DNA of 52,197 nucleotides from Agromyces agglutinans (GTDB lineage Bacteria > Actinomycetota > Actinomycetes > Actinomycetales > Microbacteriaceae). The stretch covers positions 6,062-58,258 of the forward strand of contig NZ_WJIF01000008.1 in assembly GCF_009647605.1 (NCBI RefSeq), written 5' to 3'. The notes below the pieces were generated by a model, which did no database searches, was not told the DNA's origin, and worked only from the letters and a program-made list of their open reading frames with translations. How positions within the stretch are numbered: the first letter of the stretch is position 1; each line of letters opens with the position of its first letter. Positions 23,504-31,923 of this stretch are shown here, piece by piece. Made by a program: the position numbers and the translations under genes.

Positions 23504-23509
23504 TATGAT
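23504..23509 (+). promoter_or_regulatory. -10 box of the tRNA-Pro promoter
   Basis: TATGAT lies about 35 nt before the mature tRNA 5' end, a reasonable distance for a pre-tRNA leader. The -35 is not clear. Confidence 0.5.
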
Positions 23510-23544
23510 GGTCAAGTTGTCTTCGACGGAAACGCCGGTGGCAT

Positions 23545-23621
<77 letters not shown>

Positions 23622-23622
23622 G

Positions 23623-23656
23623 AAAGTCCCGGAAACTCAAGGGTTTCCGGGACTTT
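23623..23656 (+). terminator. Terminator after tRNA-Pro
   Basis: A 14-bp perfect stem (AAAGTCCCGGAAAC with its complement at 23643-23656) and a 6-nt loop, followed by a short T run. It sits inside the island, so it was brought by the element. Confidence 0.8.
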
Positions 23657-23670
23657 TGAGGTTAAGAGAT

Positions 23671-23680
23671 TTGATCCTCC
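23671..23680 (+). repeat. TTGATCCTCC repeat, left copy
   Basis: This 10-bp sequence recurs at 31830-31839, directly touching attR. It may be an integrase arm-binding site, or a chance match. Confidence 0.35.
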
Positions 23681-23799
23681 CATCGAAAACCCATCGTTTT
23701 CGCCCCGTTGAGGATCAGCCCCGAATTGCCGTACGGCAGGGGGGCGGATACTCCCGGTCGACTGTGGTCGCCGCGGCGCCGCGGGCGCACCTACGGGTC

Positions 23800-24048
23800 A
23801 TGGACATCATGAACGAATCGCAGATCGTTTCTGTTTCGGCTCCCGCTTCCGCTTCTGTCGATGGCTGGGGGCTCGACCGCCTGATGGGCATCACCGAGTT
23901 GGCGGCCTACCTCGGCGTGCCGGTCTCGACCGTGTACGACTGGCGGACCCATGGGAAGGGCCCGGCGGCGTACCGCTTCGGCAAGCACCTGAAGTTCGCC
24001 GTCGCAGATGTGCGGGCGTGGGTCGCCGAGCAGCGCGAATCCGCATAG
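23800..24048 (+). CDS. AlpA/excisionase-like HTH protein
   Basis: An 82-aa protein. Residues 28-80 form a MerR-like helix-turn-helix of the HTH_17 type: MGITELAAYLGVPVSTVYDW, then a wing with YRFGKHLKFAVADVRAWVAEQ. Proteins of this kind act as recombination directionality factors (Xis) or regulators in actinobacterial integrative elements. It lies 33 nt upstream of the integrase remnant, the standard xis-int order. ATG 23800 or 23809 are possible starts. No strong ribosome site is visible. The upstream continuation of the frame runs through the tRNA and is not coding. Confidence 0.8.
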   Translation: MDIMNESQIVSVSAPASASVDGWGLDRLMGITELAAYLGVPVSTVYDWRTHGKGPAAYRFGKHLKFAVADVRAWVAEQRESA

Positions 24049-24081
24049 CCGCGCCGACGCAGCGAACGGTGGTGAGCTGAG

Positions 24082-24294
24082 ATGGACCGGCCACGACTGT
24101 CGATCGGCACGTTCGGAGACATCACGACCCGGGCGATGCCGTCCGGCAGGTTCGAGGCGCGCACTCGGTTTCGGGACTGGGACGGGCGCACACGGATGGT
24201 GCAGGCCACGGGCGATAGTGCGAAGGCGGCGGAGAGCGGGTATTTCGGCGATCGCCTGGGCCAAGAACTCGAGCGCCCACGTCGAGGACATTAA
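24082..24294 (+). pseudogene. Truncated tyrosine integrase (N-terminal remnant)
   Basis: A 70-aa reading frame. The first about 52 residues (RPRLSIGTFGDITTRAM, GRFEARTRFRDWDGRTR, VQATGDSAKAAES) are the characteristic N terminus of actinobacterial phage-type integrases, which normally run to roughly 370-420 aa. After AKAAES the sequence becomes unrelated and stops. The core-binding and catalytic domains are absent from the entire island. This points to a deletion joining the 5' end of int to unrelated DNA. The identification rests on recognising the N-terminal pattern. Confidence 0.72.
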
Positions 24295-24483
24295 TTCCTT
24301 CACGCACGCCGCGAAGGGGCGAACATAGCGCCGGACTCCCCCAGTACGGGGGTGATTTCTCTCAAGGCAGGTATGCCACCAAAACCGCGCACACGCGGTT
24401 AGTGGGTGGTTAGGAGCGTTGCAGACGGCCTGTCGCGCCGTCTCGCGGATGTCCCTATCTACTGGGAGCGGAGTTGGTCACGG
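24295..24483 (+). other. Non-coding spacer with two hairpins
   Basis: No credible gene. Two hairpins are visible. One pairs CCCCC/GGGGG at 24338-24352. The other, at 24376-24409, has CCACC/GGTGG outside and AACCGCG/CGCGGTT inside. Both lie before the promoter of the HTH-jet operon and may insulate it from upstream transcription. Confidence 0.5.
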
Positions 24484-24513
24484 TTGCACGAGTCTGGCCC
24501 GTGTACATACGTT
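24484..24513 (+). promoter_or_regulatory. Promoter of the HTH-jetABCD operon
   Basis: TTGCAC (24484-24489) and TACGTT (24508-24513) are separated by 18 bp. The ATG at 24521 comes seven bases after the -10, so the message would begin at or next to the start codon. It is the best -35/-10 pair in the island. Confidence 0.55.
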
Positions 24514-24520
24514 GTCCGCC

Positions 24521-24796
24521 ATGACCTCGAACATGATCAGCCTCCGTGGTTTCGTGGCGGAACGCCTTGGCGTACACCCCGACACTGTCCGACGTTGGTC
24601 GCGTCTCGGTGCGCTCGGCGATGACACTAGGAACTCACGTGGCTGGTGGATCCCGGACAACCTGTCGAGGGAGACCCTCAGTCGGCGTATCGCCGCCCTC
24701 ATTGACGGGAAGCACGACCCCTCGCTCGAATCGGGTCCGCCCGCGTGGTCACCGGCGAATGCCGCGGCCCGGACCACAGCGAAGCGGCACGCATGA
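24521..24796 (+). CDS. Small HTH protein coupled to Wadjet genes
   Basis: A 91-aa protein. Residues 5-40 (ISLRGFVAERLGVHPDTVRR, then WSRLGAL) form a MerR-like helix-turn-helix. A GWWIPDNLSRETLSRRIAAL segment and an unstructured tail rich in Ala/Pro follow. The start ATG 24521 is chosen because it stands at the predicted transcription start. A second ATG lies four codons later. Its stop overlaps the jetA ATG (ATGA), so production of JetA depends on translation of this gene. It is not one of the four known Wadjet proteins. A regulator of the system is the simplest reading. Confidence 0.72.
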   Translation: MTSNMISLRGFVAERLGVHPDTVRRWSRLGALGDDTRNSRGWWIPDNLSRETLSRRIAALIDGKHDPSLESGPPAWSPANAAARTTAKRHA

Positions 24797-26298
24797 CAAC
24801 AGGTATCGAGGGCGACGTCGCCCGCATCGAAGCGGCGCTCAACACGCCGACGCTGAAGCTGCTCGACCGCAAGTCCGCGGTAGTTGCGATGCCGCTCCTC
24901 TCCGCCGCGTTCCCTGACGACGCACAGCCCATCCCGGTAGAACGATTCCACACCGTCATCGAGGCGATGCTCGACGAATTGCGAATCGCCGGCTACACGG
25001 TCCCCGTCGGTAACGGCAAGTCCCTCGCGATGCAGTGGGTTCGTGAGCGTTGGCTTTATCGCGACCCTGGTCGAGGTCAGGAGACCTATCAGCTCACCGG
25101 GGATGCGAGGCAGGCACTCGACTACGTCACCCGCGCGACGCGTACCCAGCTGAACGTTTCGCTGTCTCGCATCGAGACGATGCGCCGAGTCGTCTCCGAC
25201 GCGGCCCTGGCCGCGAACCCGGATCTCGAGGAGCGCAAGCGCCGCCTTGCCGAAGAGATCGCTCGCCTGCAGGCCGAGTACGACCGGCTGGACTCCGGTG
25301 GCGAGCTGCCCGACGCCTCGGAGACGGAACTGACGGAGCAGTTCTCGAACGTCCTCCGCGAGCTCGACGGGCTCCCATCGGATTTCCGCAGGGTCGAGGA
25401 GTCGGTGCGTGACATGCACCGCACGATCACGCAGAAGTTTCGCGAAGAGGAGCGCCCTGTCGGTGAGGTGGTGGACAATTACCTCGAGCAGTCGGCGAAC
25501 CTGCTGACATCCACGCCCGAGGGACGCGCTTTCACCGGTGCGCTCGAGCTGCTTCGCAAGCGGGACTGGCTGACGAGCCTCCGGACTGACCTCGAAGCGA
25601 TCCTCGCCCACCCCTGGGCGGGGACGCTGCTGCCGGACGAGCAGCGCCAGCTTCGTTCGGCGGTCGATGTCATCCGTCGGGGCATCTCCGACGTCCTCGG
25701 TCAGCGACAGCGGCTCTCCGCCACGCTACGCGAGCACATCGAGAGCTACGACCACATCCGCAACCGCGAGCTCGACGAAGTACTCCGCGGCATCGACCGG
25801 GAGCTGCGGACCTGGATGCAGACGGCCCGCCCGCGCGATCACGTCGACGTCGAGCTCATCCCGTCCGGCATGGAGATCGACATGCTCCGCTTCCGCACCT
25901 TCGACCCGGAGAGCGAGCGAGTCCCAGAGCCGCTCGAGGATGTGTCCGGCGCAGCGCCGGCGCGACTGTCGCTGGAGGACATCCTCAAGCAAGGCGGACC
26001 CTCCTTGAAGCAGCTCCGGCGCGAGATCGACGCCAGGATCGCGTCCGGTGATCTGGAGTCCGCGGCGCGGCTCTTCGCGGAGTTGCCCGCCGGGCTCCGT
26101 CGCCCGGTCGAGCTGTTCGGGCTGCTGCACCTGTTCACCCGGATGGGCGCGGACATCGACCCGTCCGAACGAGAACTGGTGTCGGCCGTGCGCCCGGACG
26201 GCAGCACCCGCCGGTTCCTCATGCCGGTCGCTGTGATCCCAGCGGCCCAGACCGCCCCCACCCAGACCACCCCGACCGAGGGAGACCCCCATGATTGA
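24793..26298 (+). CDS. jetA: Wadjet protein JetA (DUF3375)
   Basis: A 501-aa protein matching the DUF3375 family, the kleisin-like (MukF-related) subunit of type I Wadjet. The N terminus (ARIEAALNTPTLKLLDRKSA) and WLYRDPGRGQETYQLT form the winged-helix-like region. Residues about 135-330 are rich in coiled coil (EERKRRLAEEIARLQAEYDR). A C-terminal domain ends in a Thr/Pro-rich tail. ATG 24793 overlaps the HTH gene by 4 nt. The stop overlaps jetB by 8 nt. Wadjet condensins recognise and cut small circular DNA, restricting plasmids. Confidence 0.88.
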   Translation: MTTGIEGDVARIEAALNTPTLKLLDRKSAVVAMPLLSAAFPDDAQPIPVERFHTVIEAMLDELRIAGYTVPVGNGKSLAMQWVRERWLYRDPGRGQETYQLTGDARQALDYVTRATRTQLNVSLSRIETMRRVVSDAALAANPDLEERKRRLAEEIARLQAEYDRLDSGGELPDASETELTEQFSNVLRELDGLPSDFRRVEESVRDMHRTITQKFREEERPVGEVVDNYLEQSANLLTSTPEGRAFTGALELLRKRDWLTSLRTDLEAILAHPWAGTLLPDEQRQLRSAVDVIRRGISDVLGQRQRLSATLREHIESYDHIRNRELDEVLRGIDRELRTWMQTARPRDHVDVELIPSGMEIDMLRFRTFDPESERVPEPLEDVSGAAPARLSLEDILKQGGPSLKQLRREIDARIASGDLESAARLFAELPAGLRRPVELFGLLHLFTRMGADIDPSERELVSAVRPDGSTRRFLMPVAVIPAAQTAPTQTTPTEGDPHD

Positions 26299-27076
26299 CC
26301 TGACCGGCGAAGAAGACGAGGTCTTCGACACGAACGCGTTCGAAGGCGGCTTCAACGCTGGCGAGGACGACGAGGTCTTCGACGGCGAGGACGAGGAGCC
26401 GGACCAGCAGAGTCTCGCGATGTTCGAAGGGGACACCAGCACGCTCTACCCCGAGCAGCGGCGGTGCCTCCACGCGCTGCTCAAGCATCGCTACATCTCC
26501 GCGGAACGGTACCCCGAGCACTGGGCGGTCCTGCTCGCCGACCCGGCGCTCATCCGAAGCCGGCTCAACGAGCTGTTCCTCGAGCTCGAGGTCGACCGCG
26601 ACTACCAGATCGCGTTCAAGAGACAGGCCGCCAACGAGACCGGAGAGACGCTCCCGTCGCTGCTCCGAGACGCATCGCACACGAAGGAGGAGACCATCGT
26701 GATGGCCTTCCTGCGGCAGCGGTTCTTCGCCCAGCGCCAGGAAGGCGAGGACGTGGTGTTCGTTGATCGCCAGGCACTGCTCGACGAGGTGTCCGACCAG
26801 CGTCCAGAGCACTCGACCCACCGCGCCATGGACCGCAAACGCGCCGAGAAGGCACTCGACAGCCTGCGGGCCTCGGGCGTGCTGCTGAAGACCGCCGACC
26901 CCGAGCGGTTCCGGATCTCACCGATCATCGAGGTCCTGCTCCCGATCGAGAAGCTCCGGGCGCTGTGGACCTGGTTGATGATCCAGAACGGCACCGAACC
27001 CCCGGTGCCCGACGATCCCGATGAGACAGCCCACGACGATCAGCTCGATCTGCAGTTCGACCTCGAGGAGAAGTGA
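26291..27076 (+). CDS. jetB: Wadjet protein JetB (DUF4194)
   Basis: A 261-aa protein of the DUF4194 family, the MukE-like partner of JetA. The conserved part begins near residue 50 (LYPEQRRCLHALLKHRYIS) and ends with RFRISPIIEVLLPIEKLRAL. The first about 42 residues are strongly acidic and contain a duplicated DEVFD. The C-terminal tail is also acidic. Overlaps on both sides (8 nt with jetA, 4 nt with the jetC GTG option) show tight coupling. Confidence 0.87.
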   Translation: MIDLTGEEDEVFDTNAFEGGFNAGEDDEVFDGEDEEPDQQSLAMFEGDTSTLYPEQRRCLHALLKHRYISAERYPEHWAVLLADPALIRSRLNELFLELEVDRDYQIAFKRQAANETGETLPSLLRDASHTKEETIVMAFLRQRFFAQRQEGEDVVFVDRQALLDEVSDQRPEHSTHRAMDRKRAEKALDSLRASGVLLKTADPERFRISPIIEVLLPIEKLRALWTWLMIQNGTEPPVPDDPDETAHDDQLDLQFDLEEK

Positions 27077-27078
27077 CG

Positions 27079-30000
27079 ATGACAACACTCGATCTGGTGG
27101 TCCCCGCGCAACCGGCGACCAACCTCGACCACGCCCAGTGGCGGATCGAGACACTCCAGCTCGTGAACTGGGGCGGTTTCCACGGGCACTACGCCGTCGA
27201 GTTCTCGCCCGGATCGACGCTGTTCTCGGGGGCCTCGGGAACCGGGAAATCGACCGTGCTCGACGCCTATCTCGCGCTGATGATGCCGTCGGACACGCCG
27301 TTCAACGGGGCTTCCAACGACGCCGGCGGGCGCGCGCGCTCGGCCGACCAGCGCAACCTGCTGACCTACCTGCGCGGCAAGATGGATTCACTGAGCATCG
27401 ACGGCTCGGCGGAGATGCGCGACCAGGTACTCCGCGGGCGCGATGGAGTTCCCACCTGGGGTGCCCTGGGTGCGACCTTTATCAACGACGACGGACGGCG
27501 GTACACCGTCGTGCGGATGTACTTCGTGAAGGCCGGCGCCAAGGTCAACGGCGACGTCACCACCACGTTCGCGGTCTACGAGGGCTACCTCGACCTCGCC
27601 CGCCTTGAGCCGCTGGCGGCGGGACGCTTCGACAAGCGCGCCCTTAAGGCGGCTCTGCCGGGCCTGACCCCGCTGCACACCTTCTGGGAGTTCGAGGACA
27701 CCATCCACACGCGCTTGGGCATCGGCGGCGGTGACGGCGGCCGTCAGGCGATGCGGCTGCTGGCCCGCGTCCAGGCCGGGATGCAGGTTAAGCGGGTCGA
27801 CGGGCTGTACAAGACGATGGTCCTCGAGAAGCCGATCACCTACCAGGCGGCCGACAGCGCGCTCGAGCACTTCGCCGACCTCGAGGGTTCCTACCTGAAG
27901 ATGGTGGACGCGGCGGACAAGGTCAACACGCTGAAGCGCCTGCCGGGACTCCAACAGGAGCACGCCGACGCCGAGGCGAGGGAACTGCTCATCCGGCAGT
28001 TCGGCGCCGACGAGACGGGTCCCTCGCCGTTCCAGCTGTGGCGGCTGCGCACCGAGCGCGAACTCCTGGACGCCGCGGTCGCCGGGAATCGTGCAGAGCA
28101 CGCCTCCGCCAGCGCGAAGTTCGCCACGGCCAAGGCCGACGAGCACCGGTACAAGAAGCGTCTCAGCGAGATCGCCGACGAGAAGCGCGACAACGGCGGC
28201 GACGCGATCGACGCGCGCAAGGCCGACATCGCCGGTCTCCAGGACAGCCGCGATGACATCTACGCCGCCAACATCAGGTTCCAGACGCGCACCGAAGCCA
28301 TCGGCCTGGTCGTGCCCGAGACCGCGGAGCAGTTCGCTGAGGCACGGGCCGCCGCCGCGCAGTTCCTTGCCGGCTACGAGGCGAGGGAAGCCGAGTTGAC
28401 GGCCGACGTGGAGGTCGTGCGCGAGAAGGAGTTGTCCCCGCTGGTGAACCGGCAGGTCGGCCTCCTCGACGAGCAGAAGTCGCTCAAGGACCGCAGCAGC
28501 GGCATGGTCCCGCAACGGCTGCACGACGCGAGGGTGAAGATGGCCCAGGCCGCCGGACTCGACCCGATGGACGACCTGCCCTTCGTCGCCGAGCTTATCG
28601 ACGTGCTCCCCGGTGAGGAGCACTGGCGCAAGGCGGTCGAGACCACCCTCGGCGGCGTCGCCCGTACCGTGCTGGTCGACCGCCGCACCCGCGACCGGCT
28701 GTCGGCGTCGATCGACGGGGTGTCGATCCGCCCTCGCATCCGATTCGAGGCGGTCAGTCTCGCCGACCACGAGGACTGGCAAGGCGACCCCGATCACATC
28801 TCCGGGAAGCTCGCCTTCAAGGACTCGCCGTTCTCACGCTGGGTCCAGGACCGGGTGGGCGGCACTGGTATCGACCACCTCTGCGTCACAAACTCGGCGG
28901 GGCTCAGCGGCCCCGGTCCGCGCGTCACACCGTCGGGGCAGACGCGCAACGGCGACAAGGGTGCTCACGGTGAATCCAGCGATGGCCCCATCATCGGCTT
29001 CTCCAACAAGCGTCGGCTCGCCGACATCGAGACGCAGCTCGCCGAGCTCGAGCCCGAGATCACCGCGGTGCGCGCGCGGATCGCCGAACTCACGCGGCGC
29101 CTGGCGGACTCCCGTCAGCAGAAGGACGCCCACGTCCACGTCCAGGACGTCGCGTGGGCCACGATCGACCATCTCGGCATCGACCGGCGAATCGCCGAGC
29201 TCGAGGACGAGATCCGCCGGCTCCGCGAGGCTAACACCACCCTCGACGCCCTAGAGGCCGAAGAGGAACGCATCACCCCGCTGCACGAGCAGGCGAACCG
29301 GGATCGGGTGCTCGAGGCGAACCGTCTCGCCGAGCTCGAGAAGAAGCACGGGGACCTCGTCACCCAGCAGGATGACGCCCAGGACGCCGTCGACGCCATC
29401 GTCGCTGTGCAGACCGCGATCGTTACGGAGGCACAGCAGCACTACCTCGACGAACTGTTCGCGGGTAACTGGGACACGACCGACCTCGCGGCCTTCCCCG
29501 GCAACATGCGCGCGCTTCGGAAGCGTCTCGGTGAAGAGGCTGTCGCCGCTCACCGCGCCGCCAAGAGCGCCGTCAACGCGATGGAGAGCATGTTCGAGTC
29601 GTACAAGCGGCACTGGACCGAGCACAACATCGGCATCACGATCGCCTCCGTCGACGGCTACCGAGAAATCCTCGACCGCATCCAGGCCGAAGGACTGCAC
29701 GAGCGCCGGGACCGGTGGCGGCGCGAGTTCGCCGCCTGGTCCAGCGACGACCTGCTGCGTCTGAACGACGCGTTCGACACCGCGCTCGAAGACATCGAGG
29801 ACCGGCTCCTGCCGATCAACCGGATCCTGGAGACCCTGCCGTTCGGCGGGAAAGGCATCCTGCAGATCAAGCTCCGCCGGCTGCAGAGCGAGGAGCTGAG
29901 CGTCTTCCGACGCGGGCTCCGTGAGCTCTCGTCCGGGCTCGCGATGGAGCTCAGCGACCAGCAGGTGGAGACCCGGTTCAAGAGGCTGCGCGAGTTCATG

Positions 30001-30474
30001 ACCCGGATCAGCGTCCCCGAAGGCCACACCAAGTCCTCGACGTCGCAGCGAGACCGCTACCTCGACGTGCGCCAGCACGTGGTCATCACCGCGGTCTGCC
30101 TCGACGCCAACCATCGCGAGGTCGCCACCTACGACTCGCTCGGCGACAAGTCCGGCGGGGAGACGCAGGAGCTCGTGGCGTTCATCGTCGGCGCCGCGCT
30201 GCGCTACCAGCTCGGCGACGAGTCCCGCTCCCGACCCAGGTTCGCCCCGGTTTTCCTCGACGAGGGCTTCGTCAAGTCCGACAGCGAGTTCGCCGGCCGC
30301 GCGGTCAAGGCGTGGCAGGACCTCGGGTTCCAGCTCATCATCGGTGCGCCCCTGGACAAGGTGACCGCCCTCGAGCCCTACATGGGCCTGCTCCTGAGCG
30401 TCACGAAGAACGACAGCGGCTATTCGTACGTCCGGGATCTGCGCGAGGCGCCCGCTGACGAGGGCGCGGCATGA
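27079..30474 (+). CDS. jetC: Wadjet SMC-like ATPase JetC
   Basis: An 1131-aa MukB/SMC-like motor. Walker A is GASGTGKST near residue 48. Long coiled coils flank a hinge around residues 480-640 (the KLAFKDSPFSRWVQDRVGG segment lies near it). The ABC signature is DKSGGETQELVAF, and Walker B is PVFLDEGFVKSD. The conserved IIGAPLDKV follows. I chose ATG 27079, which has GAGGAG eight bases upstream. GTG 27073 in the same frame overlaps the jetB stop and is an alternative. JetC drives loop extrusion for the JetD nuclease. Confidence 0.93.
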   Translation: MTTLDLVVPAQPATNLDHAQWRIETLQLVNWGGFHGHYAVEFSPGSTLFSGASGTGKSTVLDAYLALMMPSDTPFNGASNDAGGRARSADQRNLLTYLRGKMDSLSIDGSAEMRDQVLRGRDGVPTWGALGATFINDDGRRYTVVRMYFVKAGAKVNGDVTTTFAVYEGYLDLARLEPLAAGRFDKRALKAALPGLTPLHTFWEFEDTIHTRLGIGGGDGGRQAMRLLARVQAGMQVKRVDGLYKTMVLEKPITYQAADSALEHFADLEGSYLKMVDAADKVNTLKRLPGLQQEHADAEARELLIRQFGADETGPSPFQLWRLRTERELLDAAVAGNRAEHASASAKFATAKADEHRYKKRLSEIADEKRDNGGDAIDARKADIAGLQDSRDDIYAANIRFQTRTEAIGLVVPETAEQFAEARAAAAQFLAGYEAREAELTADVEVVREKELSPLVNRQVGLLDEQKSLKDRSSGMVPQRLHDARVKMAQAAGLDPMDDLPFVAELIDVLPGEEHWRKAVETTLGGVARTVLVDRRTRDRLSASIDGVSIRPRIRFEAVSLADHEDWQGDPDHISGKLAFKDSPFSRWVQDRVGGTGIDHLCVTNSAGLSGPGPRVTPSGQTRNGDKGAHGESSDGPIIGFSNKRRLADIETQLAELEPEITAVRARIAELTRRLADSRQQKDAHVHVQDVAWATIDHLGIDRRIAELEDEIRRLREANTTLDALEAEEERITPLHEQANRDRVLEANRLAELEKKHGDLVTQQDDAQDAVDAIVAVQTAIVTEAQQHYLDELFAGNWDTTDLAAFPGNMRALRKRLGEEAVAAHRAAKSAVNAMESMFESYKRHWTEHNIGITIASVDGYREILDRIQAEGLHERRDRWRREFAAWSSDDLLRLNDAFDTALEDIEDRLLPINRILETLPFGGKGILQIKLRRLQSEELSVFRRGLRELSSGLAMELSDQQVETRFKRLREFMTRISVPEGHTKSSTSQRDRYLDVRQHVVITAVCLDANHREVATYDSLGDKSGGETQELVAFIVGAALRYQLGDESRSRPRFAPVFLDEGFVKSDSEFAGRAVKAWQDLGFQLIIGAPLDKVTALEPYMGLLLSVTKNDSGYSYVRDLREAPADEGAA

Positions 30475-31721
30475 AGTCCCCCGATGCGCTCGTCGTGGAC
30501 ATCCAGCGGCGGCTGGCAGGAAAGTGGCAGCTACACCTGGTGGGCGACGAGGTCGTATTCCCGCACGCGTTCCCGCTCGGACGCCTCGATGCAACCACGC
30601 TACGCCGCGACTACGCGAGCGTTCACGCGAGGACCGTCCACCTGCAGGACTGGGCGCGCGTAGCGCGGATCGAGCTCGACTACGAGCGGCGCGAGGCCCA
30701 GGGCGGTTCGATGCAGGCGGTGCCCACGCACGCACGGGTGGACTCCATCGACCACGCCGCAGCGATCGCCGGCGAAGGGTGGTCGGCCCGGCTCGCGCGC
30801 GCGAGGGAGCGGCTCAGCATTCTGCGTGAACGGCACGCGGACGCATCCGATCTCGGCCGGACCCTGCGACTGCTCGACTCGTACTCGGACGTCGACTTCG
30901 AGCTGCTGCTCGTCGTGACCGGCTGGTATCTGCAGGACTTCTCCCGCGCAGCGCTCGGGGTCACGCCGCGCCAAGTCCCGATCCCCGGCGTCCATGCGAA
31001 ATGGCTCCAGTCCCATCGGGCCGGGGTGCAGGCGCTCACGGGTCTGGCGGACCTGGGCCTCCTGCCCGCTCATCCGCCACGCATCCACTTCACGTACCTC
31101 GACCCCGACCACCGGGCCTCGGGCGCGCGGATCCACGACTCGGCGACGGTCGGCGACGCGTTCGCGCCGGCGTACCGGCCCGAGGTCGTCGTCATCTCGG
31201 AGAACAAGGACACCGCGATCCACTTTCCACCGCTCGCCCGCGGCATCTCGGTCGAGGGCGTCGGCAAAGGCGGCAAGACGCCCGCGGCATTCCCCTGGCT
31301 GCGCGACGCGCCCGTGGTCGTGTACTGGGGCGATATCGACCGCGACGGCTTCGAGATCCTCGATGGGTACCGGATTGACTTCGACCGCGACATCGACTCG
31401 ATCCTCATGGACCCGACGACATACGTGACATACGAGGAGTTCGGCACCGACTACGACCAGTACGGCAAGCTCATCCTCCCCGGCGATCCGAAAACCGTGG
31501 GCAAGCTCCATGACGACGAACGCGAGATGTATCTCCGTGTCCTCGATGCCGAGCACATGGGACATCGTCGAGTGGAGCAAGAACGCATTCCGCTGGGGCT
31601 CGCCTATGAAGCGGTGCAGTCGGTTCGCTCGCGCCGAGCGAAATGGGCACTGGGCCACCCGCTGGAGTCGATCGAGCCGACTGACCGATTCCCACCGCGT
31701 TCCCACCGAAATCAACCGTGA
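30471..31721 (+). CDS. jetD: Wadjet Toprim nuclease subunit JetD
   Basis: A 416-aa protein with an N-terminal DUF3322 region and a C-terminal DUF2220 Toprim-like domain. The Toprim acidic residues are visible in EVVVISENKDTAIHFP and in VVYWGDIDRDGFEILDGYR. In characterised Wadjet systems this subunit cleaves the DNA and resembles the Spo11/topo VI family. It overlaps jetC by 4 nt (ATGA). The last about 15 residues lead into the island edge and may be recombination-derived. No further gene follows before attR. Confidence 0.9.
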   Translation: MKSPDALVVDIQRRLAGKWQLHLVGDEVVFPHAFPLGRLDATTLRRDYASVHARTVHLQDWARVARIELDYERREAQGGSMQAVPTHARVDSIDHAAAIAGEGWSARLARARERLSILRERHADASDLGRTLRLLDSYSDVDFELLLVVTGWYLQDFSRAALGVTPRQVPIPGVHAKWLQSHRAGVQALTGLADLGLLPAHPPRIHFTYLDPDHRASGARIHDSATVGDAFAPAYRPEVVVISENKDTAIHFPPLARGISVEGVGKGGKTPAAFPWLRDAPVVVYWGDIDRDGFEILDGYRIDFDRDIDSILMDPTTYVTYEEFGTDYDQYGKLILPGDPKTVGKLHDDEREMYLRVLDAEHMGHRRVEQERIPLGLAYEAVQSVRSRRAKWALGHPLESIEPTDRFPPRSHRNQP

Positions 31722-31829
31722 GTGTCCAGGATCGACTCGGTAGATTGGAGCCAATGAACCGCCCGGTTCCCTGTCACTACGAGGGAATCCGCGAGTTTCC
31801 GAGACATCCGGAGGCATCCCGAGACGGGC

Positions 31830-31839
31830 TTGATCCTCC
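31830..31839 (+). repeat. TTGATCCTCC repeat, right copy
   Basis: Second copy of the 10-bp sequence at 23671-23680, abutting attR. Confidence 0.35.
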
Positions 31840-31874
31840 AAGGGGTCGCAGGTTCAAATCCTGTCAGCCCGACC
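31839..31874 (+). repeat. attR: duplicated tRNA-Pro 3' end
   Basis: A 36-bp exact copy of 23585-23620. Only the 3' part of the tRNA is present, so it is not a functional gene. It marks the right edge of the island. Chromosomal sequence resumes with a frameshifted epimerase gene. Confidence 0.9.
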
Positions 31875-31875
31875 G

Positions 31876-31921
31876 AAAATACTGATCAGCGGCTGTTTCT
31901 CCACGAGGAGGGATGGCCGCT
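31876..31921 (-). terminator. Terminator of the epimerase gene
   Basis: AGCGGC at 31888-31893 pairs with GCCGCT at 31916-31921, with inner CTCC/GGAG. Read on the minus strand it is followed by a run containing TATTTT. It could also have served the tRNA on the + strand before integration. Confidence 0.5.
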
Positions 31922-31923
31922 TC

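Noticed and set aside
31839..31874. A second tRNA-Pro gene
   Set aside because: Only the 3' part of the tRNA is present. The D arm and 5' acceptor strand are absent.
31754..31885. A 43-codon frame from ATG 31754 running through attR
   Set aside because: It is mainly the translated tRNA fragment and has no domain. A TAGATT-like box before it is not enough.
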